This document shows positions 39,903 through 50,301 of a stretch of 64,000 nucleotides of DNA, piece by piece (the first letter of the stretch is position 1; every line of letters begins with the position of its first letter). This stretch comes from Anopheles merus (Eukaryota; Arthropoda; Insecta; Diptera; Culicidae). The DNA lies in the NCBI RefSeq assembly GCF_017562075.2, contig NC_054084.1, positions 12,076,745-12,140,744 on the forward strand. Direction: 5' to 3'. A model generated the notes under the pieces. It worked only from the letters and a program-made list of their open reading frames with translations, had not been told where the DNA came from and made no database searches. The translations under genes and the position numbers were made by a program.

Positions 39903-41153
39903 TCACACAAACTGTTCCCTACAATTCATCGACAGCTGCATGATGCGCCAGGCCGCTTGCGGGTTCAACTCACTCGGATCGCGACACAGCACCCACGCAT
40001 GGTGACAGCGAAAAACCTTCTCCGGATCGCCCTCGATCACCGCCGCCCCCGTACCGTCCCGCACGCACACGATCTGCTGCGCCTGAAACGTCACGATCAG
40101 TACCGGGCCCTGCTCCATCACCTGTCCCATCGCAAGCTCCACGCTTTCGATGTCCAGTAGTTTCGACTCAAACCTACAGCCCGCCTCTAGTGCTTGCCCG
40201 ATCGGTGGCGCGATCACGCTGTACGCACTTTCAAAACACCAATCTCGCAGGACATCCAGTTCGCCGCGCAAAATCGACTCCAGCACGTTCGGTATGATAT
40301 GGCGCTCGCAAAGCTGCAGAAACTGTTTCGCTTCGAAGGTCGGATCGATCCGGCACACCTCGGTCAGTGCTGCCGACAGTTCGGTTTTGGAGAAAAGGTT
40401 GCCCATCACCTGACTCACCTTATCGGTCAGTGCCCGGGACGTTCGAATGGCCACGTGTTCCGACTCGTCGTACTGTATCTTCAGCGCGAGCAGCCGGTTC
40501 CAGTGCTGGTTGTTGGTTTTGAAGCTTTCCCACGACTGGTAGAATTTGCTGTCCTTGTGCAGCTCCACGGCCGTTGCGGCTGCGTTCGGTTGCACCGTCG
40601 TGCGTGAGGTGTCGCCGGTACCGTTTGCTAGTTCTAAGCGCTTTTGTAGCTTAGCCGGACTGCGATATACTCGCGTATCGACGCTCTGGCTGTCCAGCTC
40701 CTGTCGTACGGCTCTTGCCGTTGCACTGAACCCTCGCAGCGCTCCAGACTGGCCGATCGCTTGACCCTTCTGTGATATCGTTTCGCTTAGCCGCTTGCCC
40801 AGCTCCGTGTCGGACGCATCTTTCAACACCTTTGCCATGCGGTTTTGTATTTTAGCAACATTCTGTTTCAGCACTTCGCCGCCTTTGCTTGCCTGTGATT
40901 CGATCGCGTTGAACTTTTGCCTTGCTGCCTGCAGGGCTTCCGATTGTTCGAGTTTTTGCGCTTCTTCGCGAAACTTTTGCACATTCTCTTTCACCTCTTT
41001 GCTCTTTTCAATCTCTTTTTTGACGATATTGAGGAACTGAGCGAACAAGCCGGGACGCCGGGTCGAGTAGCATCGTGCTTGGATTAGCACGAAGGATGGC
41101 ACGAAGGAGAAGCCGGCTGGAAGCGTCCTCGCGGTTGCAAGTATATGTTGCAT
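39903..41153 (-). CDS. TIM44: mitochondrial inner-membrane import subunit TIM44, single exon
   Basis: A 416-residue protein. In the family, TIM44 is a peripheral matrix-side protein that tethers mitochondrial Hsp70 to the TIM23 channel and drives import of presequence proteins. The N-terminus (MQHILATARTLPAGFSFVPS, basic RCYSTRRPG by residue 40) is a typical matrix presequence. Residues about 45-130 are charged and probably coiled-coil. The C-terminal domain starts with KFYQSWESFK and WNRLLALK and contains LSAALTEVCRIDPTFEAKQF, VLESILRGELDVLRDWC and the closing NPQAAWRIMQL, the diagnostic Tim44 fold block that binds membrane. I chose the ATG at 41,151-41,153 because it opens the presequence; nine codons of open frame precede it but begin with GTG. 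The length is a little under the human protein. It is head to head with PIG-T. Family identity is secure. Confidence 0.95.
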   Translation of the reverse strand: MQHILATARTLPAGFSFVPSFVLIQARCYSTRRPGLFAQFLNIVKKEIEKSKEVKENVQKFREEAQKLEQSEALQAARQKFNAIESQASKGGEVLKQNVAKIQNRMAKVLKDASDTELGKRLSETISQKGQAIGQSGALRGFSATARAVRQELDSQSVDTRVYRSPAKLQKRLELANGTGDTSRTTVQPNAAATAVELHKDSKFYQSWESFKTNNQHWNRLLALKIQYDESEHVAIRTSRALTDKVSQVMGNLFSKTELSAALTEVCRIDPTFEAKQFLQLCERHIIPNVLESILRGELDVLRDWCFESAYSVIAPPIGQALEAGCRFESKLLDIESVELAMGQVMEQGPVLIVTFQAQQIVCVRDGTGAAVIEGDPEKVFRCHHAWVLCRDPSELNPQAAWRIMQLSMNCREQFV

Positions 41154-41684
41154 TGTTAAGCAGTTTTCCGAAATTTTCACTGCATGCCCATCGTATCACA
41201 ATCGGCTTTTGGTGCACGTTCCTAGACACATAGGCAAGAAGGATACCGTATTGCATCATTCTTTTATCATTACAAAGGTAAACAATTACAGCCATACCTG
41301 CGAGCATCGTAGCGATTTTGTTTTAACTCAACGAATTGTCTGCTGGACTGAACGAATTTCTTTCAATTCGCACGAGCATTACTTTTATTTGCACGAACGA
41401 TGGCTATTAATAAAACTAAACTAACAAAAGCAAGTTCTTCTTCTGCCCGGCCAACTTGAATTTGAACTGAAGCCCGCCTCATGGAAACGATGGAAACCAC
41501 GCGTGCTCCTGTTTTGTTCCTTGGGTTGTACTAAAAAACGGCAAATATGATTTTGACAGCACGACGACCGTTTTAGAACAACGTAGCGAAAGAAGCGAAA
41601 AAAAACCATCGACATAAACAAAGCACGCCGCTTGTGTGCGGGCCTTGTCGTTGCCACTGCTTGCTAACAAATAACTTTGTTTTA
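41154..41684. promoter_or_regulatory. shared divergent promoter of TIM44 and PIG-T
   Basis: 531 bp separate the two start codons on opposite strands, so both promoters and both 5' untranslated regions must lie here unless one gene has an upstream non-coding exon. I see no clear TATA box. Two short frames upstream of the TIM44 start (ATGCAGTGA just before it) could be upstream ORFs. Confidence 0.6.
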
Positions 41685-43535
41685 ATGTGGAAATTACTCT
41701 CGCTATGGACCGTGCTGGTGATGGCAGGCGGCCTGAAAGGCTCAAGCGCACAGTTTTCCGACATTTTCGACGAAGAGCTGTTCATAAAACCGCTGCCGGA
41801 TAAGTTCGTCTACAGCTACTTCCAGTTCACGACCCGCTGGGAGCTGGGCAAAAATGATAGCCGTACGTATTTAGTTTAGTGTTTTCATTCCTTTTTTCCT
41901 CTTAAATCATTCTTTGCCATCTTGCCAGTGCTTCACACAAACCTGGTGCCGCGACCGCTGGCCGAGCTGTTCCATCACTTCGGCGTGCAGGAGCTACACC
42001 TAAGCTTCACGTACGGCCTGTGGCGGTACGAATCCTGGGGCTACCCGGTGACGGATGCCGGTCCCGGTGCGGAAGTGTGGGCCTGGTTTGAACCGACCAC
42101 CGACCATCGCGCCTCCATCGATCACCGGTGGAAGATGCTGTGCGGAACACTTTCCGGCCTGTTCTGCGCCTCGCTTAGCTTCATCGAGCCGAGCAACACG
42201 TTCGTGCCGGTGTACACGCTGCGACCGCAAACGCATCACTTCCCGGGACGCCCGGAACCGATCCTTCGCTATGCCGCACTGCCGCGGGAAATTGTCTGCA
42301 CGGAAAACCTAACCCCGTGGGCGAAGCTGTTACCGTGCCGGTCGCGCGAGGGTCTCGTATCGCTGCTCGTGCCGGACAGCATCTACTCGAGCAATTACCA
42401 CTCGCTCGGCGTGCACATCCGGAAGCTGTGCGGGGATGAGGCGTGCAGCGAGTTTCAGCTGGAGGTGAAGCAGACGGTAAGCGTGGTGCAGGATCTGCGA
42501 CTGTTTGGCGGCCCGAACTGGTCCATCCGCAAGCTGTTCGGCCAGGGAATGGAGGGTTCGTGCGCATTGGCCAGCACCAGCAACGTGTACGTGGACGTGA
42601 CCGACAGCGAGGGGGCGCTGGAAATATCGCAGAAACCCGACGAAACGATCCTTTCGGTCAGGGGCGGAGCACGCACCCAGCTGCACCGGTTCGACGTGAA
42701 GCAGTTTGAAGCGATCACGGCCAAGGGCCGCCGTGCCATGTTCAATGTGGCCGTAATGGACAAGCGCGATCCGAACGTGATCGTGGTGGCCAGACCGCCG
42801 CCCATCTACGCGAAACGCTTCATCCTGGGCGTTGGGCAGGAGCGGGGCAAAATCGTCACGCAAATCACGAACGCCCACTGGGGTGCGCTGGATCTGATCG
42901 TGTTCGAAACCATCCCGTGGTTTGTGCCGGTCTACCTGCACACACTCACCATCCGCCGTGCGGGGGGTGAGCGTATCGAGCCCGCCTTCCTGCACTACAC
43001 ACCGGGCGTGCAGCGGGAGCGGCCGTACGGGCTGGAGGTTGCGTTCCGCATCCCGGCCCGCGCTACCGTCGAGCTGTCGATTGATTTCGACTACATTTTC
43101 CTCAAGTGGCAAGAGTACCCGCCGGATGCGAACCATGGCCACTACATTCCATCGTCGATCATCTCGCTGCTGCTGCCGTCCGCCCGCAACTACACCTCCA
43201 TTCCGCGGGAGGCGGCCCTGTTCCGGGAGTCGTTCAATGCGACCCAGCTGGCCGGCTACTTTCTGCAGGTGCGGACCGAGGCGTTGCTGCTGACGCTTCC
43301 GACGCCGGACTTTAGCATGCCGTACAATGTGATCTGCCTGGCGTGTACGGTGGTGGCGCTGGCATTTGGGCCGATCCACAATATCTCCACGAAGCGCATC
43401 GTGGCGAAGGGCAAGGAAAAGGACAAAGTGTCGCTCGGGGAGAAGGTGAAGCAATTTTTCAAAATTAATAAGAAGCCAACCAAAGAGGAGCACACGGCCA
43501 GCACGGAAGACTTGAATGCGCCAGACACGGAATAA
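41685..43535 (+). CDS. PIGT: GPI transamidase component PIG-T, two exons
   Basis: PIG-T is a core subunit of the ER GPI-transamidase that attaches GPI anchors to proteins, and in the family it is disulfide-linked to the PIG-K protease. Exon 1 is 41,685-41,862 and exon 2 is 41,929-43,535, joined across a 66-bp intron with GTACGT donor and TTGCCAG acceptor. The product is 594 residues, close to the human protein. Residues 1-23 (WKLLSLWTVLVMAGGL) are a signal peptide. The lumenal domain carries FVYSYFQFTTRWEL, ELHLSFTYGLWRYESWGYP and SGLFCASLSFIEP. One transmembrane segment lies at about 523-546 (YNVICLACTVVALAFGPIHN), followed by a lysine-rich 48-residue cytosolic tail. AATAAA at 43,655-43,660 is a likely polyadenylation signal. 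It is convergent with CDK9. Confidence 0.95.
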
Positions 43536-43772
43536 AGACATGTCAACCCTCCCATGCACCACTAGTCAGTATGGTTAGGAGAGGGGGAGGAGGAGGAAAA
43601 GCCATGTTTTGTTGTTGTTGTTGTTAGATTCAATCCGAATTCATAGGAATTCATAATAAATGTATTTCAAGGGATGAAAAAAAAAACGATTACGGTGACC
43701 ACCACCACATGCCGGGAGTCACTAAGTCTTATGTAAAGGTTAAAGGTCATGCGTTCTACAGGCGTACACAAC
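43536..43772. other. convergent 3' intergenic interval
   Basis: 237 bp between the stop codons of PIG-T (plus) and CDK9 (minus). It contains a GTT-repeat (43,611-43,626) and AATAAA at 43,655-43,660 for PIG-T. I see no canonical signal for CDK9 in this gap, so its 3' untranslated region may run antisense into PIG-T. Confidence 0.6.
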
Positions 43773-45286
43773 CTAATACACCCTATCCTGGTAGCTATTG
43801 TCCTGCGGCTTGGCCTGCATGTTCACCATCTGCTGCTGATAGTGGCGTATATGTCCCGGCCGTCTCGGCGGCGTCAGATACTCGAACATGCTCTGCGTGT
43901 GCTGCGACAGCATCTTGCTCAAATCGCACGGCATCGGGTCGGTCCAGAAGAAATCATGATTCAGCGCCGTGTCCGCATCGATGCGCTTCTTCGGATCGAG
44001 CATCAGCAGATAGTCGAGCAGATCGATACCGTGCGGGTCCTTCACGTACGGCCGTAGCCGCTCGCGCACCTTCCGCTTGTGGCCCATCGGCAGCTCCATC
44101 TTGTGAAACAGCTCCAGGTTTTCCACATCCGCCCACACATCGTTGGTGAACGAACCGCACAGCTGGGAGATGAGGATGAGCTGCTGCTGTTCCGTCGCCC
44201 CCTGCATGATCGGCGAGCGGGTCCACATTTCGGCCATAATGCAACCGGCACCCCACATGTCGACCGGTGGCCCGTAGTTACGGTCGCCGAGCAGCAGTTC
44301 CGGCGGTCGGTACCAGAGCGTCACCACCCGGTTGGTGTACCGGTTGGGCAGCCCGTTCTTGGATACGCTGAATGCACGGGCCAGCCCAAAATCGGCCAGC
44401 TTGAGGACGCCGTTTTTCGTGATCAGTACGTTCGCCGCCTTCATGTCGCGGTGCAGGATCTGGAATGGGACGGACGGGTGTGAGTGAGGTGGTTGTGTTC
44501 CCTCGAGTGCTCAAAAACATTCGTACCTTGTTGCTGTGGATGTAGTACAGCCCGTTCAGCAGCTGTTGCATCACCTTCTTAATTTCGCCCAGATTAAACT
44601 TCACATTGATGTTCGACAGCAAACCGGCCAGATCGTGCTCGCAAAAGTCAAACACCAGATAGAACGTGGACCGGTAGCGATTCTGGGCGGTGGCCTTGGT
44701 GCGACAGATCTCGATCAGGTTCACCACATTTTCGTGCTTCAGCAGCTGCAGGATGCGTATCTCGCGCAATGCCGTAATCGGGAACTGAAACGCCACACAA
44801 CGGAATCATTATTAAACATCCTTCCCATCACTTGTTACTGCTTCCTACTTACGCCTTCCTTCTCATTTTCCATCAGCACCTTCTTGAGGGCCACAAACTT
44901 TTTAGTCGATTTCTTCTCCCGCGCCTTGAACACCTCACTGGACACCGTGCAGCAGCGGATGGTGGGGGAAGGACGGTCGAAAGTACGCATCAGTGAGTCA
45001 TGCCCGGACAAACAGCCAAACAGCGAAACACAAACCAAAACAGTACGTAAAGTGATGGGCATGGGCGCAGGAGGAATTAATCGGCGGGCAAAGACAGCCA
45101 CGCAAACACTCACCCGAACGTTCCCTGGCCGATTTTGGTCACCTTTTCATACTTGCTCGACTCGTCGCAGTACGGGAAGTCGTAGTTTTCGATGTACTTC
45201 TGCTTGTCCGCCAGGCTCAGCATGGTGCTCGAGGTCGACATTTGTCCGCCGCTGGTGCCGGTGCTGGTGTGCTCTGCCGCACTCAT
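43773..45286 (-). CDS. Cdk9: cyclin-dependent kinase 9 (P-TEFb catalytic subunit), four exons
   Basis: CDK9 with cyclin T forms P-TEFb, which phosphorylates RNA polymerase II and pausing factors to release paused polymerase. The exons on the minus strand are 45,286-45,114, 44,937-44,853, 44,784-44,527 and 44,459-43,773. All introns are short (176, 68, 67 bp) with GT donors and AG acceptors, and the phases agree. The 400-residue product has the glycine loop KIGQGTFGEV (51-60), catalytic lysine in VALKK (76), PITALRE (88-94), HRDMKAAN (175-182), DFG (195-197), activation-loop threonine in NRYTNRVV (214, matching human T186) and WYRPPELLLGDRNYGPP. It ends in a short fly-like tail (NSYQDRVY). The start is the ATG before SAAEHTS. 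An in-frame ATG at 45,451 would add 55 residues of low-complexity sequence and is less likely. No disabling change is seen. Confidence 0.97.
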
Positions 45287-45714
45287 GCCTCGACCGCTGC
45301 GGTGCGAAAGGAGGGGAAAATTCTGTTTCCTGCTGTAACAATTCCGCTGCGAAAAGTTTTGGCTTTCTCGTGTACGTGCTTCGGATGTTGTTTGTGTTTG
45401 CTGCGCTGCTAGTGATGGTTGGGTTGGGATTGTGACACTGTAGCGGAACATATGTTCCGAAATGTCAAACAAGGGACGGTTGCTATCCGGGACGTTGTTC
45501 CGTGGGATTGAATTTTGAATGGTACGTTATTTAAAATAAGCTATTTTTAGAGAACTAACATGCGATGAAGGAATTAGCTTTGAATATATAACAGCGTTGG
45601 ACAAGGACTAAAAATTGCAAGAAAAGCGTAAAAAGCAAACCTTTATTTAGTTAAGCTCTGCAGATTACGTTGCATTGTTCATAAAACTGGTGGTGGTTCA
45701 TCGATTCCGGATAG
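45287..45714. promoter_or_regulatory. CDK9 5' flank
   Basis: Sequence upstream of the CDK9 start on the minus strand. The reading frame remains open to about 45,472, consistent with a GC-rich 5' untranslated region. A perfect palindrome GGAACATATGTTCC lies at 45,443-45,456. Composition turns AT-rich above 45,510, a plausible upstream limit of the promoter. Confidence 0.4.
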
Positions 45715-45885
45715 CTCCGAAGTTTTTTGGGATCGATTCCAGATAGTAGGTCCGAAATCAGCTCAGAAATTGGTTCATGAATCGGATACATAATTGATTT
45801 CGGAATCGGTTCCGGAATCAGAATCGTTTTACAAATCGGAATTGGCTCTGAAATCGGAGTCGGTTTCAGCATCTCCATACTGCAT
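45715..45885. repeat. decayed 18-bp minisatellite
   Basis: On the minus strand a run of about nine 18-bp units built on GA-CCGATTCCGA-like sequence gives a six-residue periodic peptide (EPIPIC, EPIPKS, EPISEL). The units differ at several positions each. The open frame is a consequence of the 18-bp period, and no gene is claimed. Confidence 0.7.
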
Positions 45886-47399
45886 CCGTACTGATAGCCG
45901 CAAACGATTGCTTCTGTAGTACTTCGACCACTAGCCCACACAATAATAAAATTAAATTATATTAATAAAATTTAAATTAAACAACATTTCTTTCCATTTC
46001 ACAGAAGTAATCGGCACGTTTACACAATCAATATTTTATTCAGTAAGAGCAATTCCAGCTTTGTTGTCACCTTGTTTGCTTCGTCCCCGATCGTACTGTC
46101 CCACTGGAACACGCGGGCACGAGTGCAATTATATCGATTCAAAATGTCCAATCGTACGCTCTAGAGCCAATGGGGGTAAAGCTTCGATCTTCGGTTTAAT
46201 TTTTGTCCTGTATTGGTTGTCACGCACCTTGCGCCTATTTTCGCTTTCTCTTGCCTATAACAAACATTTCAACAAGCCGCCTGTCTGTCTATGTTTATTG
46301 TACGAAAATACACACCACCTCACACCTTTTCGCTTACGGCCGCTATTTACGCCGTATACTATCGTAAGGTAAGTGCAGCGAATACACTTTTCACGTAAGT
46401 AAGCACAATAGTAGCTTCGAAAAACTCACACTAGAGCGCGGAAGGAGTTGATATAAACGTGGAGGGGATATTTTCTCTCGTCCATAAAAGGCAGTTTGGA
46501 GATGAAATCTGGGTAAAAATCCATTTGATAATATTTTTGTTTGCTTCGATTTGTTTTGGGTAGTGTGGAATGTTCCTTGTTGCTCCGTACTTTGCCCTTT
46601 TGTTATTGTTTCACTCTTCGCTTCACCCTTTTTAGTCGCAATTAACTAATCAATAATTTAATCGAGAAATTCGTTCATTCAGAAGCAGTTTTTGAGCAGT
46701 ACGTACGCATGAGGAGTAACTAGCAATTCTTCTTAGGAATAATATGCCGAAAGAGGATTACACACGCACACACAGGCACCACCACTTCTTCTCAAACTCT
46801 AAGCAATCAGTCAGTGATTTAGCTTGCCATCCTATCACCTTCAGCTTATTCGGCGGGGAGTTCGACTACAAGCAGAAACCTTGCGCAATAATGCTCCAAA
46901 AACACACACACACACTAAGTACGCGTGATGATGATGAAACCGTTTCCGATTCCTAGCAAAGTTTGCATCTTCTTGTGCCGCTGACCCTACACACTATTTG
47001 GTGACCTAAAACTGTGGACGTTAAAACAAACAAAAAAAACTCCATTACCTACACAACAGGCAACAATAGCACAAAAACAAAGCCAAAACAAAACTGACTA
47101 CGCAAATGCGCCGCCGCGCACTCAACGTTACCGGCACCGGCAAGCACGTTTTTGGCTGCTTTTTCCCTTCCTAATCTGACCTTATTTTTGACAACTTTAG
47201 TTTATCATTTGTATTTTTCGCGATTAAGACGCTTTACTTTTCGTGTCTCGTTCTGAATGTTGCAACAGCAATTTTGTTTTTTAAATAACATCTATCACAA
47301 TATACAATATATTATTTTACGAGCTATCCTCCTAGAGTAAAAATTGGGATCGCCAGCCATGCGGCACCCTCACTCGGCTCCTCGTGTGCAGCACATACG

Positions 47400-47402
<3 letters not shown>
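45886..47402. other. gene-free stretch, possible long 3' untranslated sequence
   Basis: Moderately AT-rich, with many CA-rich and A-rich words as seen from the plus strand. An AATAAA-type signal on the minus strand lies near 46,031-46,036. Since ABHD2 ends at 50,302 on the minus strand, part of this interval could be its 3' untranslated region, but nothing in the sequence proves it. Confidence 0.35.

Positions 47403-47432
<30 letters not shown>
47403..47432. repeat. (AC)15 microsatellite, left of the hAT-like element
   Basis: Uninterrupted AC run ending exactly where the mobile element begins. The same repeat resumes at 49,028. Confidence 0.97.
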
Positions 47433-47435
<3 letters not shown>

Positions 47436-49025
47436 ACATGGGCAAAATGATTCTTTACGACGATTTGAGCGAGCTGGCTCTTTTGCTTACTGCGAATCAC
47501 GAGCGAGCGGTGATTCGTCCGCTCGTGCTAGCCATATATTAGCAATTGGACAGGATATATAGGTAATATCTTTCGTGAGGTATTGCTAAATTAATGCAGA
47601 TTGTTCTCGAATAATAGAGTATATAGTTAATGGTGAGAAAAGATCAATACACAAAATACACATATTTTACATCTTCGATGGGAGCACAACAACCACTAAT
47701 GAGTTTTCATCTCATTAATTGTTCTTCCCATTTTTTTCATCCGTGGCATCTGTTCATAAATGAAATAATGATCTTTTTAGACAATAGCTATAATCAGGCA
47801 GGAAGAAAAAAAAAGTCACTCTGTGAACGGATGTTACAAAAATCATTATAATAGTGAGTATTTAAGCAATAAGGCAAAGCCGTCCTCCTGTATAAAAAAA
47901 CATAGCGTGAGGCAATTAAAACCCTTTTTTATTACAAAACAACTTATATTATTTATCGTAATAACTGGTTTCCTACAGTGAACACAGCGAAACAATTCAG
48001 GTTAGGTGATAATTATTATAACCACTATAAATCCATTTTGTGTACGTCGAAATATACCTTGCTTTTTAAAATCAGCTGTTTATCAGCGGCTCTACAACCT
48101 AGCACGTTATCGCACTGTCTATCAAAAATATGTAGCGAGAAGATCAGGGTAGCTCGCGAGCGGCCTGGATGCTTAAAATCCATGCATAAAAAAACAGCCT
48201 AGCTCGCGAGCGCACTGCCTATCCAAAATCCATGCATAAAAAAACAGCCTAGCTCGCGAGCGCACTGCCTATCCAAAATCCATGCATAAAAAACAGCCTA
48301 GCTCGTGAGCGCCCTGCCCATCCAAAATACGTAGCGAGAAGATCAGGGTAGCTCATGAGCGACCTGTTGGTCCAAAATCCATTCATAAAAAACAGCCTAG
48401 CTTGTGAGCGCCAACATGCATAGTGAGAGGATTAAGCTAGCTCGCGAGCGCGCTGCCTGGACAAAATACGTAGTGAGAAGAAAAGGGGCGCTCGCGAGCT
48501 ACCTTGTTCTTCTCAGTATGTATTTTGGATGGGCAGCGCGCTCGCGAGCTAGGCTGTTTTTTTATGCATGGATTTTGGATAGGCAGTGCGCTCGCGAGCT
48601 ACCCTGATCTTCTCGCAACGTATTTTGGATAAGCAGTGCGCTTGCAAGCCAGGCTGTTTTTCTCTGTATGTTTTGCACATACGATGCGCTCGCGCTCTAC
48701 GAAGTTTTATACGTGTGTTTTGAATAGGCAGTGTGGGTCGACGACAGTAGCTTGTGATGTTTTTTTTTTATGTTAATTTGAGCTTTAGTTTTACTTAACT
48801 ACAATAAGAATGTTTACTGTTTTTACAAGCAGCTTTTTACATAAGTCCGACAGTATTATAAATTTTTATTTATTTTTGTCTCAGGGCAACTAGTTTCAAA
48901 CGAGTTTTTTAATATTTTTTTATGCGAGCGGGTGAATCATATTTTTCTGGAATGAAGAGCGGCGAGCGGCCGCTCACTAATGGGAGCGAGCGAACCTTAT
49001 GATTCCCGCTCTTCTTGCCCATGTC

Positions 49026-49027
<2 letters not shown>
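47433..49027. mobile_element. 1,595-bp non-autonomous hAT-like foldback element inside a CA repeat
   Basis: The left end TAGACATGGGCAAAATGA and the right end ...TTGCCCATGTCTA are exact 13-bp inverted termini. The element is embedded in a CA microsatellite, so an 8-bp duplication ACACACAC can be read on both sides but cannot be told apart from the host repeat. Subterminal regions are rich in GAGCG/CGCTC words (47,469-47,530; 48,925-49,010), and TGATTC/GAATCA motifs occur on both sides. The centre holds two opposed arrays of 50-bp units (separate entry) flanked by AT-rich spacers. No transposase is encoded. A TAG...TGGGCAA terminus with an 8-bp duplication is typical of hAT transposons, so the superfamily is an inference. 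Confidence 0.82.
48130..48720. repeat. opposed arrays of 50-bp units with GCTCGCGAGC palindrome
   Basis: From about 48,150 to 48,480 roughly seven units of 40-50 bp run in one direction. From 48,487 to about 48,700 four or more run in the other. Every unit begins at AGCTCGCGAGCG, a palindrome around TCGCGA. Two variants occur. One continues CTGCCTATCCAAAATCCATG then CATAAAAAAACAGCCT. The other continues ATCCAAAATACGTAGCGAGA then AGATCAGGGT. The two halves can pair over at least 200 bp. Confidence 0.9.

Positions 49028-49061
<34 letters not shown>
49028..49061. repeat. (AC)17 microsatellite, right of the hAT-like element
   Basis: Resumption of the CA repeat immediately after the element's right terminus. 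Confidence 0.97.
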
Positions 49062-49065
<4 letters not shown>

Positions 49066-50301
49066 ACAAACACATGTTGGTGTTTTTTTTTTACTTTTGC
49101 TTCGGAATTCCGAAAACGTTTAAGCCAAACGTTGTTACACTTGTTCATGATTTATCATCATATCGTCCCGTGTCCCGTGTCCCGTGTCTCTTGGCGTATG
49201 CACCACCCCATACCATGCTGCGCAAAGTGTGCGCGTATTGGGTGCGCAATTATGAGGAGTACACACATCGATTAAATACGAGAACACACATACACACACA
49301 CACGCGCAGAGTAGTGAGCCTCTCTTTCTCTGCACTTTTGCGTTAAAAAATATTTAGCGTTAATACTCGCAGCAGAACACACGTTTGCAGCATCGATCTG
49401 TATGTCGCGATTGAAACGTAGAGGAGTGTGCACGTGTGCACGTGTTTCATCTAGCGATATTTTAGCATTAGCGCGATATTGACATCCACGATGGATGGGT
49501 AAAGAAAAAAAAAAGCACGTGTAAGATGTAGGGGGATCAAGAAAATTAAGCAAACAGAACACACCCTGGAGAGAGAGAGTACATGGGGGGTGGTATAAGT
49601 TCTACGAGATGTGGAGTGGTACTTATCTTAGCTAGTTATACCCTAGGGCGGTTAAAGGAAATATGCGCAGTATAGTATATAGTGTATATATATTCGAAAA
49701 CCGGGACGTGGACGTGTGCCAGCGCCAGCAGAACACAAGAGCGCTCCTTCCTCCTGCTGTAACGTTAATGCGCGCTGGATATACTGCTAGTGTTGTTGAA
49801 GTTAATGCATTCATACACACACACACCCACACACAGGCACCGCCCTCTCAATTCCATTCCCAACCACACCACGCGGGATATGATGCTGCTTTAAAGGGTT
49901 GGTTGGTTTAGTAGGTATAATAATTTGTGCTCTGTGCTTCCTATTGCTTCAGAAGCCATTTTTGCCGTCATTTGTATCCATTCGTTCGACCATTCCCATT
50001 CGTGTATACCACCCGGCATGCACCAGTTGGCCCCGCCGTACGCTCATTAGACGCCCCGTTCTCTCTGATGTTTGCTCGTTCGCGGGTTTTACGTCGGTGT
50101 ATCGGCTGTAAATTCGACCCGCGGCTTCGAGACGAACAGCGAGAGGAGCAGCTTCAGCACGGCCACAATGACACCGCGCACCGACGGGGCAGCTGAGGGC
50201 AGGACGGCAAACAGCAGCCCCCACCGGGCCCTACCGTAGTCGAGCAGCTGGGCTGGGCCGCCGGCACCGGCACCGAACGAAGGGAATGGTGCTAGCGAAT
50301 C
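49062..50301. other. gene-free stretch downstream of ABHD2
   Basis: Contains further CA tracts (49,287-49,303; 49,815-49,837) and a GA tract (49,568-49,580). It follows the ABHD2 stop on the minus strand and may be its 3' untranslated region. No canonical polyadenylation signal close to the stop was identified. Confidence 0.4.

Noticed and set aside
45287..45451. 55-residue N-terminal extension of CDK9 from an upstream in-frame ATG
   Set aside because: The extension is low complexity with no counterpart in the family. The ATG at 45,286 gives a length and N-terminus like those of fly CDK9.
48130..48720. CRISPR-like array of regularly spaced repeats
   Set aside because: The units are contiguous 50-bp tandem repeats without variable spacers, in opposed orientations, inside a eukaryotic transposon-like element.
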